A stretch of 64,000 nucleotides of DNA from the NCBI GenBank assembly GCA_964430565.1, contig CAYSFD010000020.1:62001-126000 (forward strand), in the 5' to 3' direction. The DNA is from VBDM01 sp964430565 (GTDB lineage Bacteria > Pseudomonadota > Gammaproteobacteria > Burkholderiales > SG8-39). Made by a program: the position numbers and the translations under genes. The notes under the pieces were generated by a model, which saw only the letters and a program-made list of their open reading frames with translations, was not told where the DNA came from and searched no databases. Positions 53,123-62,036 of the stretch are shown here, one piece after another (positions within the stretch are counted from its first letter, which is position 1; every line of letters starts with the position of its first letter).

Positions 53123-54868
53123 ATGTCGAATGTAGCCTCCGCAGTAGCCTCCGCAGCAGCCCCCGTAGTAGTGCCCGCAGTAGACCCCGAGGAAAGTTTC
53201 GCCGCTCTTTTTGAGGAAAGCCTTACGCGCAAGGAAATGCGCACCGGTGAGGTGATCACCGCCGAAGTTATCCGTCTGGACATGAATTACGTCGTCGTCA
53301 ACGCCGGCCTGAAGTCCGAGGCATTCATCGCCCTTGAGGAATTCAAGAACGAGAAGGGCGAAGTCGAGGTCAAGCCCGGTGATTTCACGAGCGTCGCCAT
53401 CGAAGCCCTGGAGGACGGGTACGGCGAGACGCGCCTGTCGCGCGACAAGGCAAAGCGCCTCGCGGCTTGGATGGATCTGGAAAAAGCCCTTGAAAACGGC
53501 GCTCTGGTGAAGGGCATCATTTCCGGAAAGGTGAAGGGCGGGCTCACCGTCATGACCAACGGCATACGCGCATTCCTGCCCGGGTCGCTGGTCGACATCC
53601 GCCCCGTCAAGGACACCAACCCCTACGAAGGCAAGGAGATGGAGTTCAAGGTCATCAAGCTCGACCGCAAGAGGAACAACGTGGTCGTTTCGCGTCGCGC
53701 GGTGCTCGAAGCCTCGCAAGGAGCGGAGCGCGAAGCGCTGCTCGCGAATCTGCAGGAAGGGGCGGTCGTCAAGGGCATCGTCAAGAACATCACCGATTAC
53801 GGCGCTTTCGTCGATCTCGGCGGTATCGACGGACTCTTGCACATCACCGATCTTGCCTGGCGGCGGGTAAAGCACCCCTCCGAGGTGCTCAACGTGGGCG
53901 ATGAGGTTACGGCGAAGATTCTAAAGTTCGATACCGAGAAGAACCGCGTGTCGCTCGGCCTGAAGCAGCTGGGCGAGGACCCGTGGGTGGGTCTCTCACG
54001 CCGCTATCCGACCGGAACGCGCCTGTTCGGCAAGGTGACCAATCTCACCGATTACGGCGCTTTCGTCGAGGTCGAGCAGGGTATAGAGGGACTGGTGCAT
54101 GTGTCGGAGATGGACTGGACCAACAAGAACGTGCACCCGTCCAAGGTCGTCGCGCTCGGGGACGAAGTGGAAGTGATGATCCTGGAGATCGACGAGGAGC
54201 GGCGGCGCATCTCGCTGGGGATGAAGCAGTGCCTGCCCAATCCCTGGGAAGAGTTTTCGACAAACTTCAAGAAGGGCGACAAGGTACGCGGCCAGATCAA
54301 GTCGATCACCGACTTCGGCATTTTCATCGGCCTGCTGGGCGGAATCGACGGCCTGGTGCACCTCTCCGACCTGTCCTGGTCTCTGCCCGGTGAAGAGGCG
54401 GTTCGCAATTTCAAGAAGGGCGAGGAGACCGAGGCGCAGGTGCTGTCGATCGACGTCGAGCGCGAGAGGATCTCGCTCGGGATCAAGCAGATTGAAGGCG
54501 ATCCTTTCAACAATTTCGTTGCCGGCCACGAGAAGGGCAAGCTGGTTTCCGGCGTGGTCAAATCGGTGGACGCCAAAGGCGCGGTAGTGGTGCTCACCGG
54601 AGACGTCGAGGGTTATCTGCGAGCTTCCGAGATTTCCCGCGACCGCGTCGAGGACGCCCGCACTCATCTGAAAGAGGGCGACAGCGTCACGGCTATGATC
54701 ATCAACGTGGACCGCAAGAACCGCACCATCAATCTCTCGGTCAAACAGAAGGACTTCGCCGACGAAAACGAAGCGATGTCCAAGCTCCAGAGCGAGAGCG
54801 CCGCGAGCAGCGGCAGCACCAACCTGGGCGCGCTCCTGAAGGCGAAACTGGACAACAAGAACACCTAA
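53123..54868 (+). CDS. rpsA: 30S ribosomal protein S1
   Basis: Protein of 581 aa with six S1 RNA-binding repeats; clear starts include GAVVKGIVKNITDYGAFVDLGG, GTRLFGKVTNLTDYGAFVEVEQG and GDKVRGQIKSITDFGIFIGLLGG. Start at 53123 is preferred over 53075. The N-terminus SNVASAVASAAAPVVVPAVD is an Ala/Val-rich extension encoded by a short repeat (GCCTCCGCAGTA units) not usual in S1. Binds mRNA leaders during initiation. Confidence 0.96.
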   Translation: MSNVASAVASAAAPVVVPAVDPEESFAALFEESLTRKEMRTGEVITAEVIRLDMNYVVVNAGLKSEAFIALEEFKNEKGEVEVKPGDFTSVAIEALEDGYGETRLSRDKAKRLAAWMDLEKALENGALVKGIISGKVKGGLTVMTNGIRAFLPGSLVDIRPVKDTNPYEGKEMEFKVIKLDRKRNNVVVSRRAVLEASQGAEREALLANLQEGAVVKGIVKNITDYGAFVDLGGIDGLLHITDLAWRRVKHPSEVLNVGDEVTAKILKFDTEKNRVSLGLKQLGEDPWVGLSRRYPTGTRLFGKVTNLTDYGAFVEVEQGIEGLVHVSEMDWTNKNVHPSKVVALGDEVEVMILEIDEERRRISLGMKQCLPNPWEEFSTNFKKGDKVRGQIKSITDFGIFIGLLGGIDGLVHLSDLSWSLPGEEAVRNFKKGEETEAQVLSIDVERERISLGIKQIEGDPFNNFVAGHEKGKLVSGVVKSVDAKGAVVVLTGDVEGYLRASEISRDRVEDARTHLKEGDSVTAMIINVDRKNRTINLSVKQKDFADENEAMSKLQSESAASSGSTNLGALLKAKLDNKNT

Positions 54869-54880
54869 TCGGGGTCCGGC

Positions 54881-55162
54881 ATGACCAAGTCCGAACTGAT
54901 CGCGAGGCTGGCGGTGCGCTATTCGCAGCTCGTCGCCAAGGATGCCGAGTTCACGGTCAAGATGATTCTGGATGCGATGACGCAGAGCCTGGTCAAAGCA
55001 CAGCGCATCGAGATCCGCGGCTTCGGGAGTTTCGGGCTGAATCACCGTCCGGCGCGCGTCGGCCGAAATCCGAAATCGGGCGAGAGAGTCCACGTGCCGG
55101 AGAAATTCGTACCGCATTTCAAGGCCGGGAAGGAATTACGCGAGAGGGTCGATCAAAAATAG
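54881..55162 (+). CDS. ihfB: Integration host factor subunit beta
   Basis: DNA-bending HU/IHF protein of 93 aa. TKSELIARLAVRYSQLVAKDAE, IEIRGFGSFGLNHRPARVGRNPKSGERV with the intercalating Pro in the beta arm, and VPHFKAGKELRERV. Twelve bases after rpsA. Confidence 0.96.
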   Translation: MTKSELIARLAVRYSQLVAKDAEFTVKMILDAMTQSLVKAQRIEIRGFGSFGLNHRPARVGRNPKSGERVHVPEKFVPHFKAGKELRERVDQK

Positions 55163-55237
55163 GAGCCTTGGCCGGCGGCATGCGGACGGCGGCATCGACG
55201 CGGTGTCGCCGTTTTGCTTTGGGGTCTCAATTCAGGT

Positions 55238-55519
55238 ATGAAAATCGTCGCTCATCTGTCGTGGCTGTTGCGGGCGCTTCTGTTCCTGGCGATATTCTTT
55301 TTCGCCCTCATGAATACTGACCCCGTGACCTTGCGCTTCTTCCTGGGGAAAACCTGGGAGACGCCGATGATCCTGGCGTTGCTCGTTTTCTTGGTCCTCG
55401 GGGCCGGGTTGGGAGTTCTGGCCTGCCTACCGAAACTGTTCCGCCAGCGACACGAAATCGCAAAACTCAAGCCCGAACTGAGCACGGGAGGAGATCGCGT
55501 TGCACCCCCTAAGGCCTAG
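55238..55519 (+). CDS. lapA: LapA-family membrane protein (DUF1049)
   Basis: Small inner-membrane protein of 93 aa with two helices (about residues 6-24 and 42-63) and a cytoplasmic basic tail LPKLFRQRHEIAKLK. ALMNTDPVTLRFFLGKTW is the DUF1049 core. Partner of LapB in LPS assembly control. Start MKIVAHLS at 55238. Confidence 0.88.
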   Translation: MKIVAHLSWLLRALLFLAIFFFALMNTDPVTLRFFLGKTWETPMILALLVFLVLGAGLGVLACLPKLFRQRHEIAKLKPELSTGGDRVAPPKA

Positions 55520-55569
55520 AACCGGTTACAACATGAGAGGACACATCCCCTCATGCTCTCCTAAATCGG

Positions 55570-55597
55570 GTCCGTTTCAAGTAGTTTTGAAACGGAC
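55570..55597. terminator. Hairpin between lapA and lapB
   Basis: GTCCGTTTCAA (55570-55580) pairs perfectly with TTGAAACGGAC (55587-55597), loop six bases. No T-run follows on the plus strand, so it may attenuate or stabilise rather than terminate. Confidence 0.5.
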
Positions 55598-55621
55598 TCT
55601 TGGACTCTCTTAGGCTGCCTC

Positions 55622-56797
55622 ATGGAATTCGAGCTCTGGTGGCTGTTCGGTTTCGCGCTGTTCTTTGGCCTGGGCTGGCTCGCGGCGCGAGTTGACATCA
55701 AGCACCTGCTCTCGGAATCGCGGCAGCTGCCGCGCTCGTATTTCAAAGGCCTTAACTTTCTCCTCAACGAGCAGCCGGACAAGGCGATTGAGGCGTTCAT
55801 CGAGGTGGTCAAAGTCGATCCCGAGACGGTCGAACTGCATTTTGCGCTGGGGAGCCTGTTCCGCAGGCGCGGGGAAACCGAGCGGGCGATTCGCATGCAC
55901 CAAAACCTTCTGGAACGTGCGGACTTGCTGGCAGAGCAGCGGCTGCAAGCAATGATCGAACTCGGGCAGGACTACCTTAAAGCCGGGCTGCTCGACCGCG
56001 CAGAAGAGGTGTTTGCGAAGCTCAAGGATTCGCCGCATCGCGCCGAGGCGTTCAAGTTCCTGCTCGAAATCTATCAGCAGGAGAAGGATTGGATGAAGGC
56101 CATCGGAATCGCGCGCGAGCTGGAAAAGAACTCCGGGCAATCCGCGCAAAAGGAAATCGCGAACTACTACTGCGAGCTTGCGGTTTCGGACACCACGCAT
56201 TCGCGTCCGGATGGAGCGAAGCGCCATTTGGATGAGGCGCTGGCCATACACCGCAAATGCGTCCGCGCCAACGTCATCCTGGGCGATCTTGCTGCTGACG
56301 CCGGCGACCACGCCGGCGCCATCGAAGCGTGGAAACAGATCGAACAGCAAAACCCCGCCTACCTCGCATTGGTCGCGCAGCGCCTGCTCGAGAGCCACCG
56401 CGCGCTGGGGCGCGCCGAGGAGGGTCTGACGCTATTGCGCGGCTACCTCGCCAGTTTTGCTTCGCTCGATCTGCTCGACGTTGCGTTCCAATCGACGCTC
56501 GACGCCGAGGGTCCCGAAGCGGCTTACAAGCTGGTGAAGGACGAGTTGCGCCGCAACCAGACGCTGCTGGGCCTGGACAAGCTGCTCGAAGCGCAGCTCT
56601 TGGTCGCACCCGCGGAACGGCGCCCTGACTTAGAGCTCGTGCGCAATCTAATACACAGCCACACGCGGCGGCTGGCGCGCTATCGCTGCGATAATTGCGG
56701 ATTCAAGGCGCGGCAGTTCTACTGGCATTGCCCTGCCTGCGGCGGCTGGGAAACCTATCCGCCCAAGCGCAGCGAGGAATTCGAGTTGACGCCCTGA
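55622..56797 (+). CDS. lapB: Lipopolysaccharide assembly protein LapB (YciM)
   Basis: Protein of 391 aa with one N-terminal membrane anchor (LWWLFGFALFFGLGWLAA), about nine TPR helices pairs (from residue 35 to 340) and a C-terminal rubredoxin-type zinc site C-x2-C...C-x2-C at 356/359/370/373 (CDNCGFKARQFYWHCPAC). LapB links LPS export to FtsH degradation of LpxC. Confidence 0.95.
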   Translation: MEFELWWLFGFALFFGLGWLAARVDIKHLLSESRQLPRSYFKGLNFLLNEQPDKAIEAFIEVVKVDPETVELHFALGSLFRRRGETERAIRMHQNLLERADLLAEQRLQAMIELGQDYLKAGLLDRAEEVFAKLKDSPHRAEAFKFLLEIYQQEKDWMKAIGIARELEKNSGQSAQKEIANYYCELAVSDTTHSRPDGAKRHLDEALAIHRKCVRANVILGDLAADAGDHAGAIEAWKQIEQQNPAYLALVAQRLLESHRALGRAEEGLTLLRGYLASFASLDLLDVAFQSTLDAEGPEAAYKLVKDELRRNQTLLGLDKLLEAQLLVAPAERRPDLELVRNLIHSHTRRLARYRCDNCGFKARQFYWHCPACGGWETYPPKRSEEFELTP

Positions 56798-56892
56798 GAG
56801 CCTGATGTCGAGAAAGCGGGAGGTCGAAGGTCCTTACTGTCGCTGTCTACTACCAGTCTGGACTCACAACTGAAGAACATGGGAGCACCGAT

Positions 56893-58233
56893 TTGAAAAT
56901 TACCATCGTTGGTACCGGCTATGTTGGGCTCGTCACGGGCGCCTGCTTTGCCGACGTCGGGAACGACGTGCTGGGCTTGGATCTCGACGCGGCGAAAATC
57001 CGCACCCTGGAGGAGGGCGCAATCCCTATCTACGAGCCGGGGCTGCTCGACGTGGTCAAGCGTAACCGCGTTGCGGGGCGGCTGCATTTCACGACCGACG
57101 TCGAGCGAGCGGTCCATTTCGGGACCGTGCAATGCATCGCGGTGGGCACGCCTCCCGGCGAGGACGGTTCTGCGGACCTTAAGCATGTGTTAGAAGCGGC
57201 TCGCAGCATCGGCCGTCACATGACCGAATACCGGGTGGTCGTGAACAAATCGACCGTGCCGGTCGGGACCGCCGACAAGGTGCGCGGCGCGATTGCGGCC
57301 GAGCTTGGCAAGCGCGGTGTCGATCTCCCCTTCGCGGTGGTATCGAATCCGGAATTCCTCAAGGAGGGAGCGGCCGTCGAGGATTTCATGAGGCCGGACC
57401 GCGTGGTGGTAGGCGCCGACGACGCCCAGGCAATCCAGATCATGCGAACGCTTTACGCTCCGTTCCAGCGCAACCGCGAGCGCTTTTTGTTGATGGACGT
57501 GCGTTCGGCGGAACTGACCAAGTACGCGGCGAACGCGATGCTCGCGACGCGCATCTCTTTCATGAACGAGCTTGCCAATCTCGCCGAGCGTATCGGCGCG
57601 GACATCGAGGAGGTGCGCAGAGGCATCGGCTCCGACCCGCGGATCGGGTATCAGTTTCTGTACCCCGGCGCCGGCTACGGCGGATCGTGCTTTCCGAAGG
57701 ACGTGAAGGCGCTGATCCGCACGGCCGAGGAAGCCGGCGGCAGACTCCCGCTCGTCGAGGCGGTGGAGCAGGTCAACGCCGAGCAGAAACGCGTGCTCGC
57801 AAAGAAAATTCTGGCGCGGTTCGGCGGAAAGCTCGCCGGACGGCATATCGCCGTATGGGGCCTGGCCTTCAAGCAGAATACCGATGATATGCGGGAAGCT
57901 TCGAGCCGCGTCCTGATCGAGGAGCTGCTGGCGAACGGCGCGACGGTCAGCGCCTACGATCCGGTGGCGATGCCCACGGCAAAAAGCGTATTTGCTGGAC
58001 TCGCCGGTATCCGCTATGCGGATTCGCCGCTCGCCGCGCTCGAAGGCGCGGATGCCCTTGCCGTCGTCACCGAATGGCAGGAGTTCCGCAGCCCCGACTT
58101 CGAGGCGATCCGCGCGAAACTCAAAACGCCGGCGATTTTCGATGGACGCAACCTCTACGATCCGGTGGAAATGAAGCGCTGCGGGCTGGAGTACTATCCG
58201 ATCGGACGGGCGTCGGTGAAGGCGAGCAAGTGA
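56893..58233 (+). CDS. ugd: UDP-glucose 6-dehydrogenase
   Basis: NAD enzyme (446 aa) making UDP-glucuronate. ITIVGTGYVGLVTGACFADVG, NKSTVPVGTADKVRG, the catalytic Cys in GAGYGGSCFPKDVKAL, and VWGLAFKQNTDDMREASSRVL. The start is TTG at 56893 preceded by GGAG; no ATG would keep the nucleotide fold. Stop overlaps hldE1 start (GTGA). UDP-GlcA is a precursor for LPS or capsule sugars. Confidence 0.95.
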   Translation: MKITIVGTGYVGLVTGACFADVGNDVLGLDLDAAKIRTLEEGAIPIYEPGLLDVVKRNRVAGRLHFTTDVERAVHFGTVQCIAVGTPPGEDGSADLKHVLEAARSIGRHMTEYRVVVNKSTVPVGTADKVRGAIAAELGKRGVDLPFAVVSNPEFLKEGAAVEDFMRPDRVVVGADDAQAIQIMRTLYAPFQRNRERFLLMDVRSAELTKYAANAMLATRISFMNELANLAERIGADIEEVRRGIGSDPRIGYQFLYPGAGYGGSCFPKDVKALIRTAEEAGGRLPLVEAVEQVNAEQKRVLAKKILARFGGKLAGRHIAVWGLAFKQNTDDMREASSRVLIEELLANGATVSAYDPVAMPTAKSVFAGLAGIRYADSPLAALEGADALAVVTEWQEFRSPDFEAIRAKLKTPAIFDGRNLYDPVEMKRCGLEYYPIGRASVKASK

Positions 58234-59189
58234 AAGCGGAAGAACGTTTTTTTTCGGAACTGCACAAAGCGCGCGTCCTCGTAGTGGGTGACGTGATGCT
58301 GGATCGGTACTGGTTTGGGAAGGTGGAGCGTATTTCCCCCGAAGCGCCTGTTCCAATCGTAAAGATTGAACCCGGGCGCACCATGGAAACTCCTGGTGGA
58401 GCAGCAAATGTGGCAGCGAACGCCGCGGTACTCGGGGCGGATGTAGCGCTGCTTTCCGTGGTAGGGAATGACGAACCAGGCCGAAGGTTGGCGGAGCTGC
58501 TCGAGAAAGTTGGTGTCAGAACGAAGCTACACCCCGATAACGACTTGACCACGACCGTAAAGTTGCGCGTGATCGGCAGGCAGCAGCAGATGCTGCGCAT
58601 TGACTTTGAAACCCCTCCAAGCCACGAGGTCCTACTCGACAAGCTTGCGGACTACGAGGGGATGATTTCCGACCGGAACGTAGTCATTCTGTCCGACTAC
58701 GGCAAAGGGGGGCTTACGCACATCTCCCGGATGATCCAGCTCGCCCGTGCCCAAGACAAGATCGTCCTGGTCGATCCCAAGGGCGACGACTACTCGCGGT
58801 ACGTCGGGGCGACTATCGTGACGCCGAATCGTGAAGAGTTTCGTGAGGTCGCCGGGAGCTGGAAAACCGAAGAAGAATTTGCGCACAAGGCGCACGCACT
58901 ACGGGAAGAACTCAAGCTGCGGGCTCTGTTGGTGACTCTAGGCGAGGACGGAATGAAGCTCTATGAGGCGGGTAGCGTGCGGCACGAGCGGGCACGGGCG
59001 CGTGAAGTGTTTGACCTCAGCGGCGCGGGCGACACAGTCATCGCGACTCTTGGAGTGATGCTCGGTGCCGGCGTGCCATTGCACGAGGCCGTTGTTATTG
59101 CCAATCGAGCGGCGGGAATCAAAGTGGGTAAGTTGGGCGCAGTTCCGGTCCATTTGGATGAACTGCGCGAAGCGCTCGGGCAGAGATAG
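58230..59189 (+). CDS. hldE: D-glycero-beta-D-manno-heptose-7-phosphate kinase (RfaE domain I)
   Basis: PfkB-family kinase of 319 aa from GTG. VLVVGDVMLDRYWFG, ETPGGAANVAANAAVLGA, LDPKGDDYSRY-type (VDPKGDDYSRYVGATIVTPN) and the catalytic DLSGAGDTVIATLG. It corresponds to HldE domain I only; the nucleotidyltransferase domain (RfaE2) is absent from the window. Directly precedes hldD. Confidence 0.93.
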   Translation: MKAEERFFSELHKARVLVVGDVMLDRYWFGKVERISPEAPVPIVKIEPGRTMETPGGAANVAANAAVLGADVALLSVVGNDEPGRRLAELLEKVGVRTKLHPDNDLTTTVKLRVIGRQQQMLRIDFETPPSHEVLLDKLADYEGMISDRNVVILSDYGKGGLTHISRMIQLARAQDKIVLVDPKGDDYSRYVGATIVTPNREEFREVAGSWKTEEEFAHKAHALREELKLRALLVTLGEDGMKLYEAGSVRHERARAREVFDLSGAGDTVIATLGVMLGAGVPLHEAVVIANRAAGIKVGKLGAVPVHLDELREALGQR

Positions 59190-59191
59190 AC

Positions 59192-60202
59192 ATGTACTAC
59201 GTAGTCACCGGCGCAGCCGGCTTCATAGGCTCGAACCTGGTCCGCGCGCTCAACGCCCGCGGCGAGACTCAAATCCTCGCCGTGGACGACCTGCAGCGGG
59301 GCGACAAGTTCCGCAATCTCGCTTCTTGCGAGATCGCCGATTTTCTCGACAAGGACGAATTTCGCGCGCGGCTCGTCGCGGGGGATTTCACCGGCTCTAT
59401 AGACGTCGTATTCCATCAGGGCGCCTGCTCCGACACCATGGAGACCGATGGACGCTTCATGATGGAGAACAACTACCGCTATTCGATGGCGCTGCTCGAC
59501 TTCTGCATCGAGGACGAAGTGCCTCTGATCTACGCATCCTCGGCGGCCGTTTATGGGGCGAGTTCAACGTTCCGGGAGGAGCGCAAGTTCGAGGCGCCGC
59601 TGAATATCTACGGCTACTCGAAATTCCTGTTCGACCAGGCTGTGCGCCGGCGCTTGCTCGACTCCGGTTCGCAGATCGCGGGCTTTCGCTACTTCAACGT
59701 GTACGGTCCCAACGAATGGCACAAGGGCCGCATGGCCTCGGTGGCCTGGCATTTCTTCAACCAGTACTTCGCGGAGCGAAGCGTGCACCCGTACGTCGGA
59801 TCGGGAAGTTATGGCGACGGGGAACAGCGCCGCGATTTCGTCTCGGTCGAGGACGTCGTCAAGGTTAACCTTCACTTTCTCGATCGGGCGGACCTGTCTG
59901 GCATCTTCAACCTCGGGACCGGATGCGCGCAGAGCTTCAACGACGTCGCCATCGCTACGATCAATGCCTGCCGCCTGGCCGGCGACGAAAAGCCCATCGG
60001 CCTGGATGAAGCGCGCGGGCAGAGTCTGATCAAGTACGCGCCGTTTCCGGAAGCGCTGAAGGGCAAGTACCAGAATTTCACCCAGGCCGACATCGGAGCG
60101 CTGCGGCGGGCCGGCTATACGGCGCCGTTCCTTTCGGTCGAAGAGGGCGTCGCGCGCTACTGCCGGCAGTTGCTCGATCAACAGGAATCCGGTCGCGTCT
60201 GA
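59192..60202 (+). CDS. hldD: ADP-L-glycero-D-manno-heptose-6-epimerase
   Basis: SDR enzyme of 336 aa. VTGAAGFIGSNLVRALNARG, DDLQRGDKFRNLASCEIADF, and the YGYSKFLFDQAVRR catalytic Tyr/Lys pair. Two bases after hldE1. Product is the LPS inner-core heptose donor. Confidence 0.96.
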   Translation: MYYVVTGAAGFIGSNLVRALNARGETQILAVDDLQRGDKFRNLASCEIADFLDKDEFRARLVAGDFTGSIDVVFHQGACSDTMETDGRFMMENNYRYSMALLDFCIEDEVPLIYASSAAVYGASSTFREERKFEAPLNIYGYSKFLFDQAVRRRLLDSGSQIAGFRYFNVYGPNEWHKGRMASVAWHFFNQYFAERSVHPYVGSGSYGDGEQRRDFVSVEDVVKVNLHFLDRADLSGIFNLGTGCAQSFNDVAIATINACRLAGDEKPIGLDEARGQSLIKYAPFPEALKGKYQNFTQADIGALRRAGYTAPFLSVEEGVARYCRQLLDQQESGRV

Positions 60203-60238
60203 TGTCGCCGCGGCCTCGCGCCGTGCCGCGTCGCGGGA

Positions 60239-60244
60239 TATCAT
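60239..60244 (+). promoter_or_regulatory. -10 element close to the cysM start
   Basis: TATCAT ends six bases before the cysM ATG at 60251. The same six-base spacing occurs at serA and pheA, pointing to leaderless initiation. Confidence 0.5.
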
Positions 60245-60250
60245 AGAAAC

Positions 60251-61159
60251 ATGGACCGCAATCCCGCACTGACCTACAAGACCATCGAAGACACGGTCGG
60301 CGACACGCCCCTCGTCAGGCTGCAACGCCTTCCGGGCAAGACTTCCAACATCCTTCTGTGCAAGCTCGAAGGTGACAATCCGGCCGGATCCGTCAAGGAC
60401 CGCCCCGCGATGTCGATGATCGTGCGCGCCGAAAAGCGCGGGACGATCAAGCCGGGAGACGCGTTGATCGAGGCGACCAGCGGCAACACCGGCATCGCAC
60501 TCGCAATGGCTGCGGCAATCAGAGGCTACCGCATGGTGCTGCTCATGCCCGAGCACCTGTCGGTGGAGCGGCGCCAGACGATGCGCGCCTTCGGCGCAGA
60601 GATCATACTCACCCCCAAGGCGGGCGGCATGGAAGCCGCGCGCGATCTTGCAGAGAAGATGCAGCGCGAAGGCAAAGGAAGGATCCTCGACCAGTTCGCC
60701 AACCCGGACAATCCTCTTTCTCACTACGAAGGTACGGGGCCGGAAATCTGGCGCGACACCAAAGGAACGATCACCCACTTTATCAGCAGCATGGGAACGA
60801 CCGGCACGATCATGGGTTGCTCGCGCTTCTTCAAGGAGAAGAACCCAAAAATGCAGATCATCGGCTGCCAGCCGGAAGAAGGCTCGCAAATTCCCGGCAT
60901 CCGCAAATGGCCTGACGCCTATTTGCCCAAGATCTACGACAAGGTGCGCATCGACCGGCTGGAATTCGTGAGCCAGGCCGACGCCGAGGAGATGGCGCGC
61001 CGCATGGCACGTGAAGAAGGTATTTTTGCCGGTATTTCGTCCGGCGGCGCGCTCGCGGTCGCGCTCAGGATCTCGCGGGCAGTCGAGAACGCAACCATCG
61101 TAACGATCGTGTGCGACCGCGGCGACCGGTATCTGTCCACGGGCGTGTTTCCGGACTGA
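60251..61159 (+). CDS. cysM: Cysteine synthase B
   Basis: PLP enzyme of 302 aa. KLEGDNPAGSVKDRPAMSMI with the PLP Lys, TSGNTGIALAMAAAI for phosphate binding, and ISSMGTTGTIMGCSRFF. The CysM-type LSVERRQTMRAFGAEI separates it from CysK. Possibly leaderless. Confidence 0.95.
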   Translation: MDRNPALTYKTIEDTVGDTPLVRLQRLPGKTSNILLCKLEGDNPAGSVKDRPAMSMIVRAEKRGTIKPGDALIEATSGNTGIALAMAAAIRGYRMVLLMPEHLSVERRQTMRAFGAEIILTPKAGGMEAARDLAEKMQREGKGRILDQFANPDNPLSHYEGTGPEIWRDTKGTITHFISSMGTTGTIMGCSRFFKEKNPKMQIIGCQPEEGSQIPGIRKWPDAYLPKIYDKVRIDRLEFVSQADAEEMARRMAREEGIFAGISSGGALAVALRISRAVENATIVTIVCDRGDRYLSTGVFPD

Positions 61160-61248
61160 CATTCAACGCAGAGCGTAGCGTGCGCGCGGCAGGTGCGTGC
61201 GGCGCATGCCACTGGTGTCGCCATGCATAATTTCGCTGTTCTTGCGCA

Positions 61249-62022
61249 ATGACGCCGACTCTCGCGTTCGATATCGAGACGGTGCCGGACGTTGCCGGCC
61301 TTCGTGTGTTACACGGCATCGACGCGAAGCTCAGCGACCGCGATGTCGCCGAGTTTGCACTCCGGGAGCGCCGCGCGCATACCGGCCATGACTTTCTGCC
61401 GCTGCACCTGCATCGAGTCGTTGCCATCGCTTGCGCGTTGCGCGAAGGAGACACGTTCCGCTGCTGGTCGCTTGGATCAACCGATGACGGCGAGGGGGAC
61501 TTGATCCGGCGCTTTTTCGATGGCGTTGAAAAATACACGCCGCAGCTCGTTTCGTGGAATGGCAGCGGATTTGATCTTCCGGTTCTTCACTACCGCAGCC
61601 TCGTTCATGGAGTGTCGGCGCCGCGCTATTGGGACACTGGCGATGACGACCGGGAGTTTCGCTTCAACAACTACCTCAGTCGCTATCACTCGAGGCATCT
61701 CGATCTCATGGACCTGTTGGCCCTGTATCAGGGCAGGGCCTACGTGCCGCTCGACGACCTCGCGCGCCTGCTTGGATTTCCGGGCAAGCTCGGCATGGAC
61801 GGCTCGAAGGTCTGGGAGGCCTTCCAGGCGGGACGGATCGCAGACATACGCAACTATTGCGAGACCGATGCCGCCAATACTTACCTCGTGTTCCTGCGTT
61901 TCCAGCGTATGCGCGGCGTCTTCGATGAAGGGCGCTACCGACGCGAGCTGGAGCTTGCCCGCAATACGCTTGCCAAGTCCGCGGATTCCCACTGGCGCGA
62001 GTTCATCGCCCGGTGGAACTAA
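61249..62022 (+). CDS. Predicted 3'-5' exonuclease (PolB-like)
   Basis: DnaQ/PolB-type exonuclease of 257 aa. Exo I LAFDIETVPD (catalytic Asp/Glu), exo II LVSWNGSGFDLPVLHYRSL, exo III NYCETDAANTYLVFLRFQR. No polymerase domain. The downstream rlmD start lies 14 bases past the stop. Confidence 0.92.
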   Translation: MTPTLAFDIETVPDVAGLRVLHGIDAKLSDRDVAEFALRERRAHTGHDFLPLHLHRVVAIACALREGDTFRCWSLGSTDDGEGDLIRRFFDGVEKYTPQLVSWNGSGFDLPVLHYRSLVHGVSAPRYWDTGDDDREFRFNNYLSRYHSRHLDLMDLLALYQGRAYVPLDDLARLLGFPGKLGMDGSKVWEAFQAGRIADIRNYCETDAANTYLVFLRFQRMRGVFDEGRYRRELELARNTLAKSADSHWREFIARWN

Positions 62023-62036
62023 GCATACCGTCGGTC

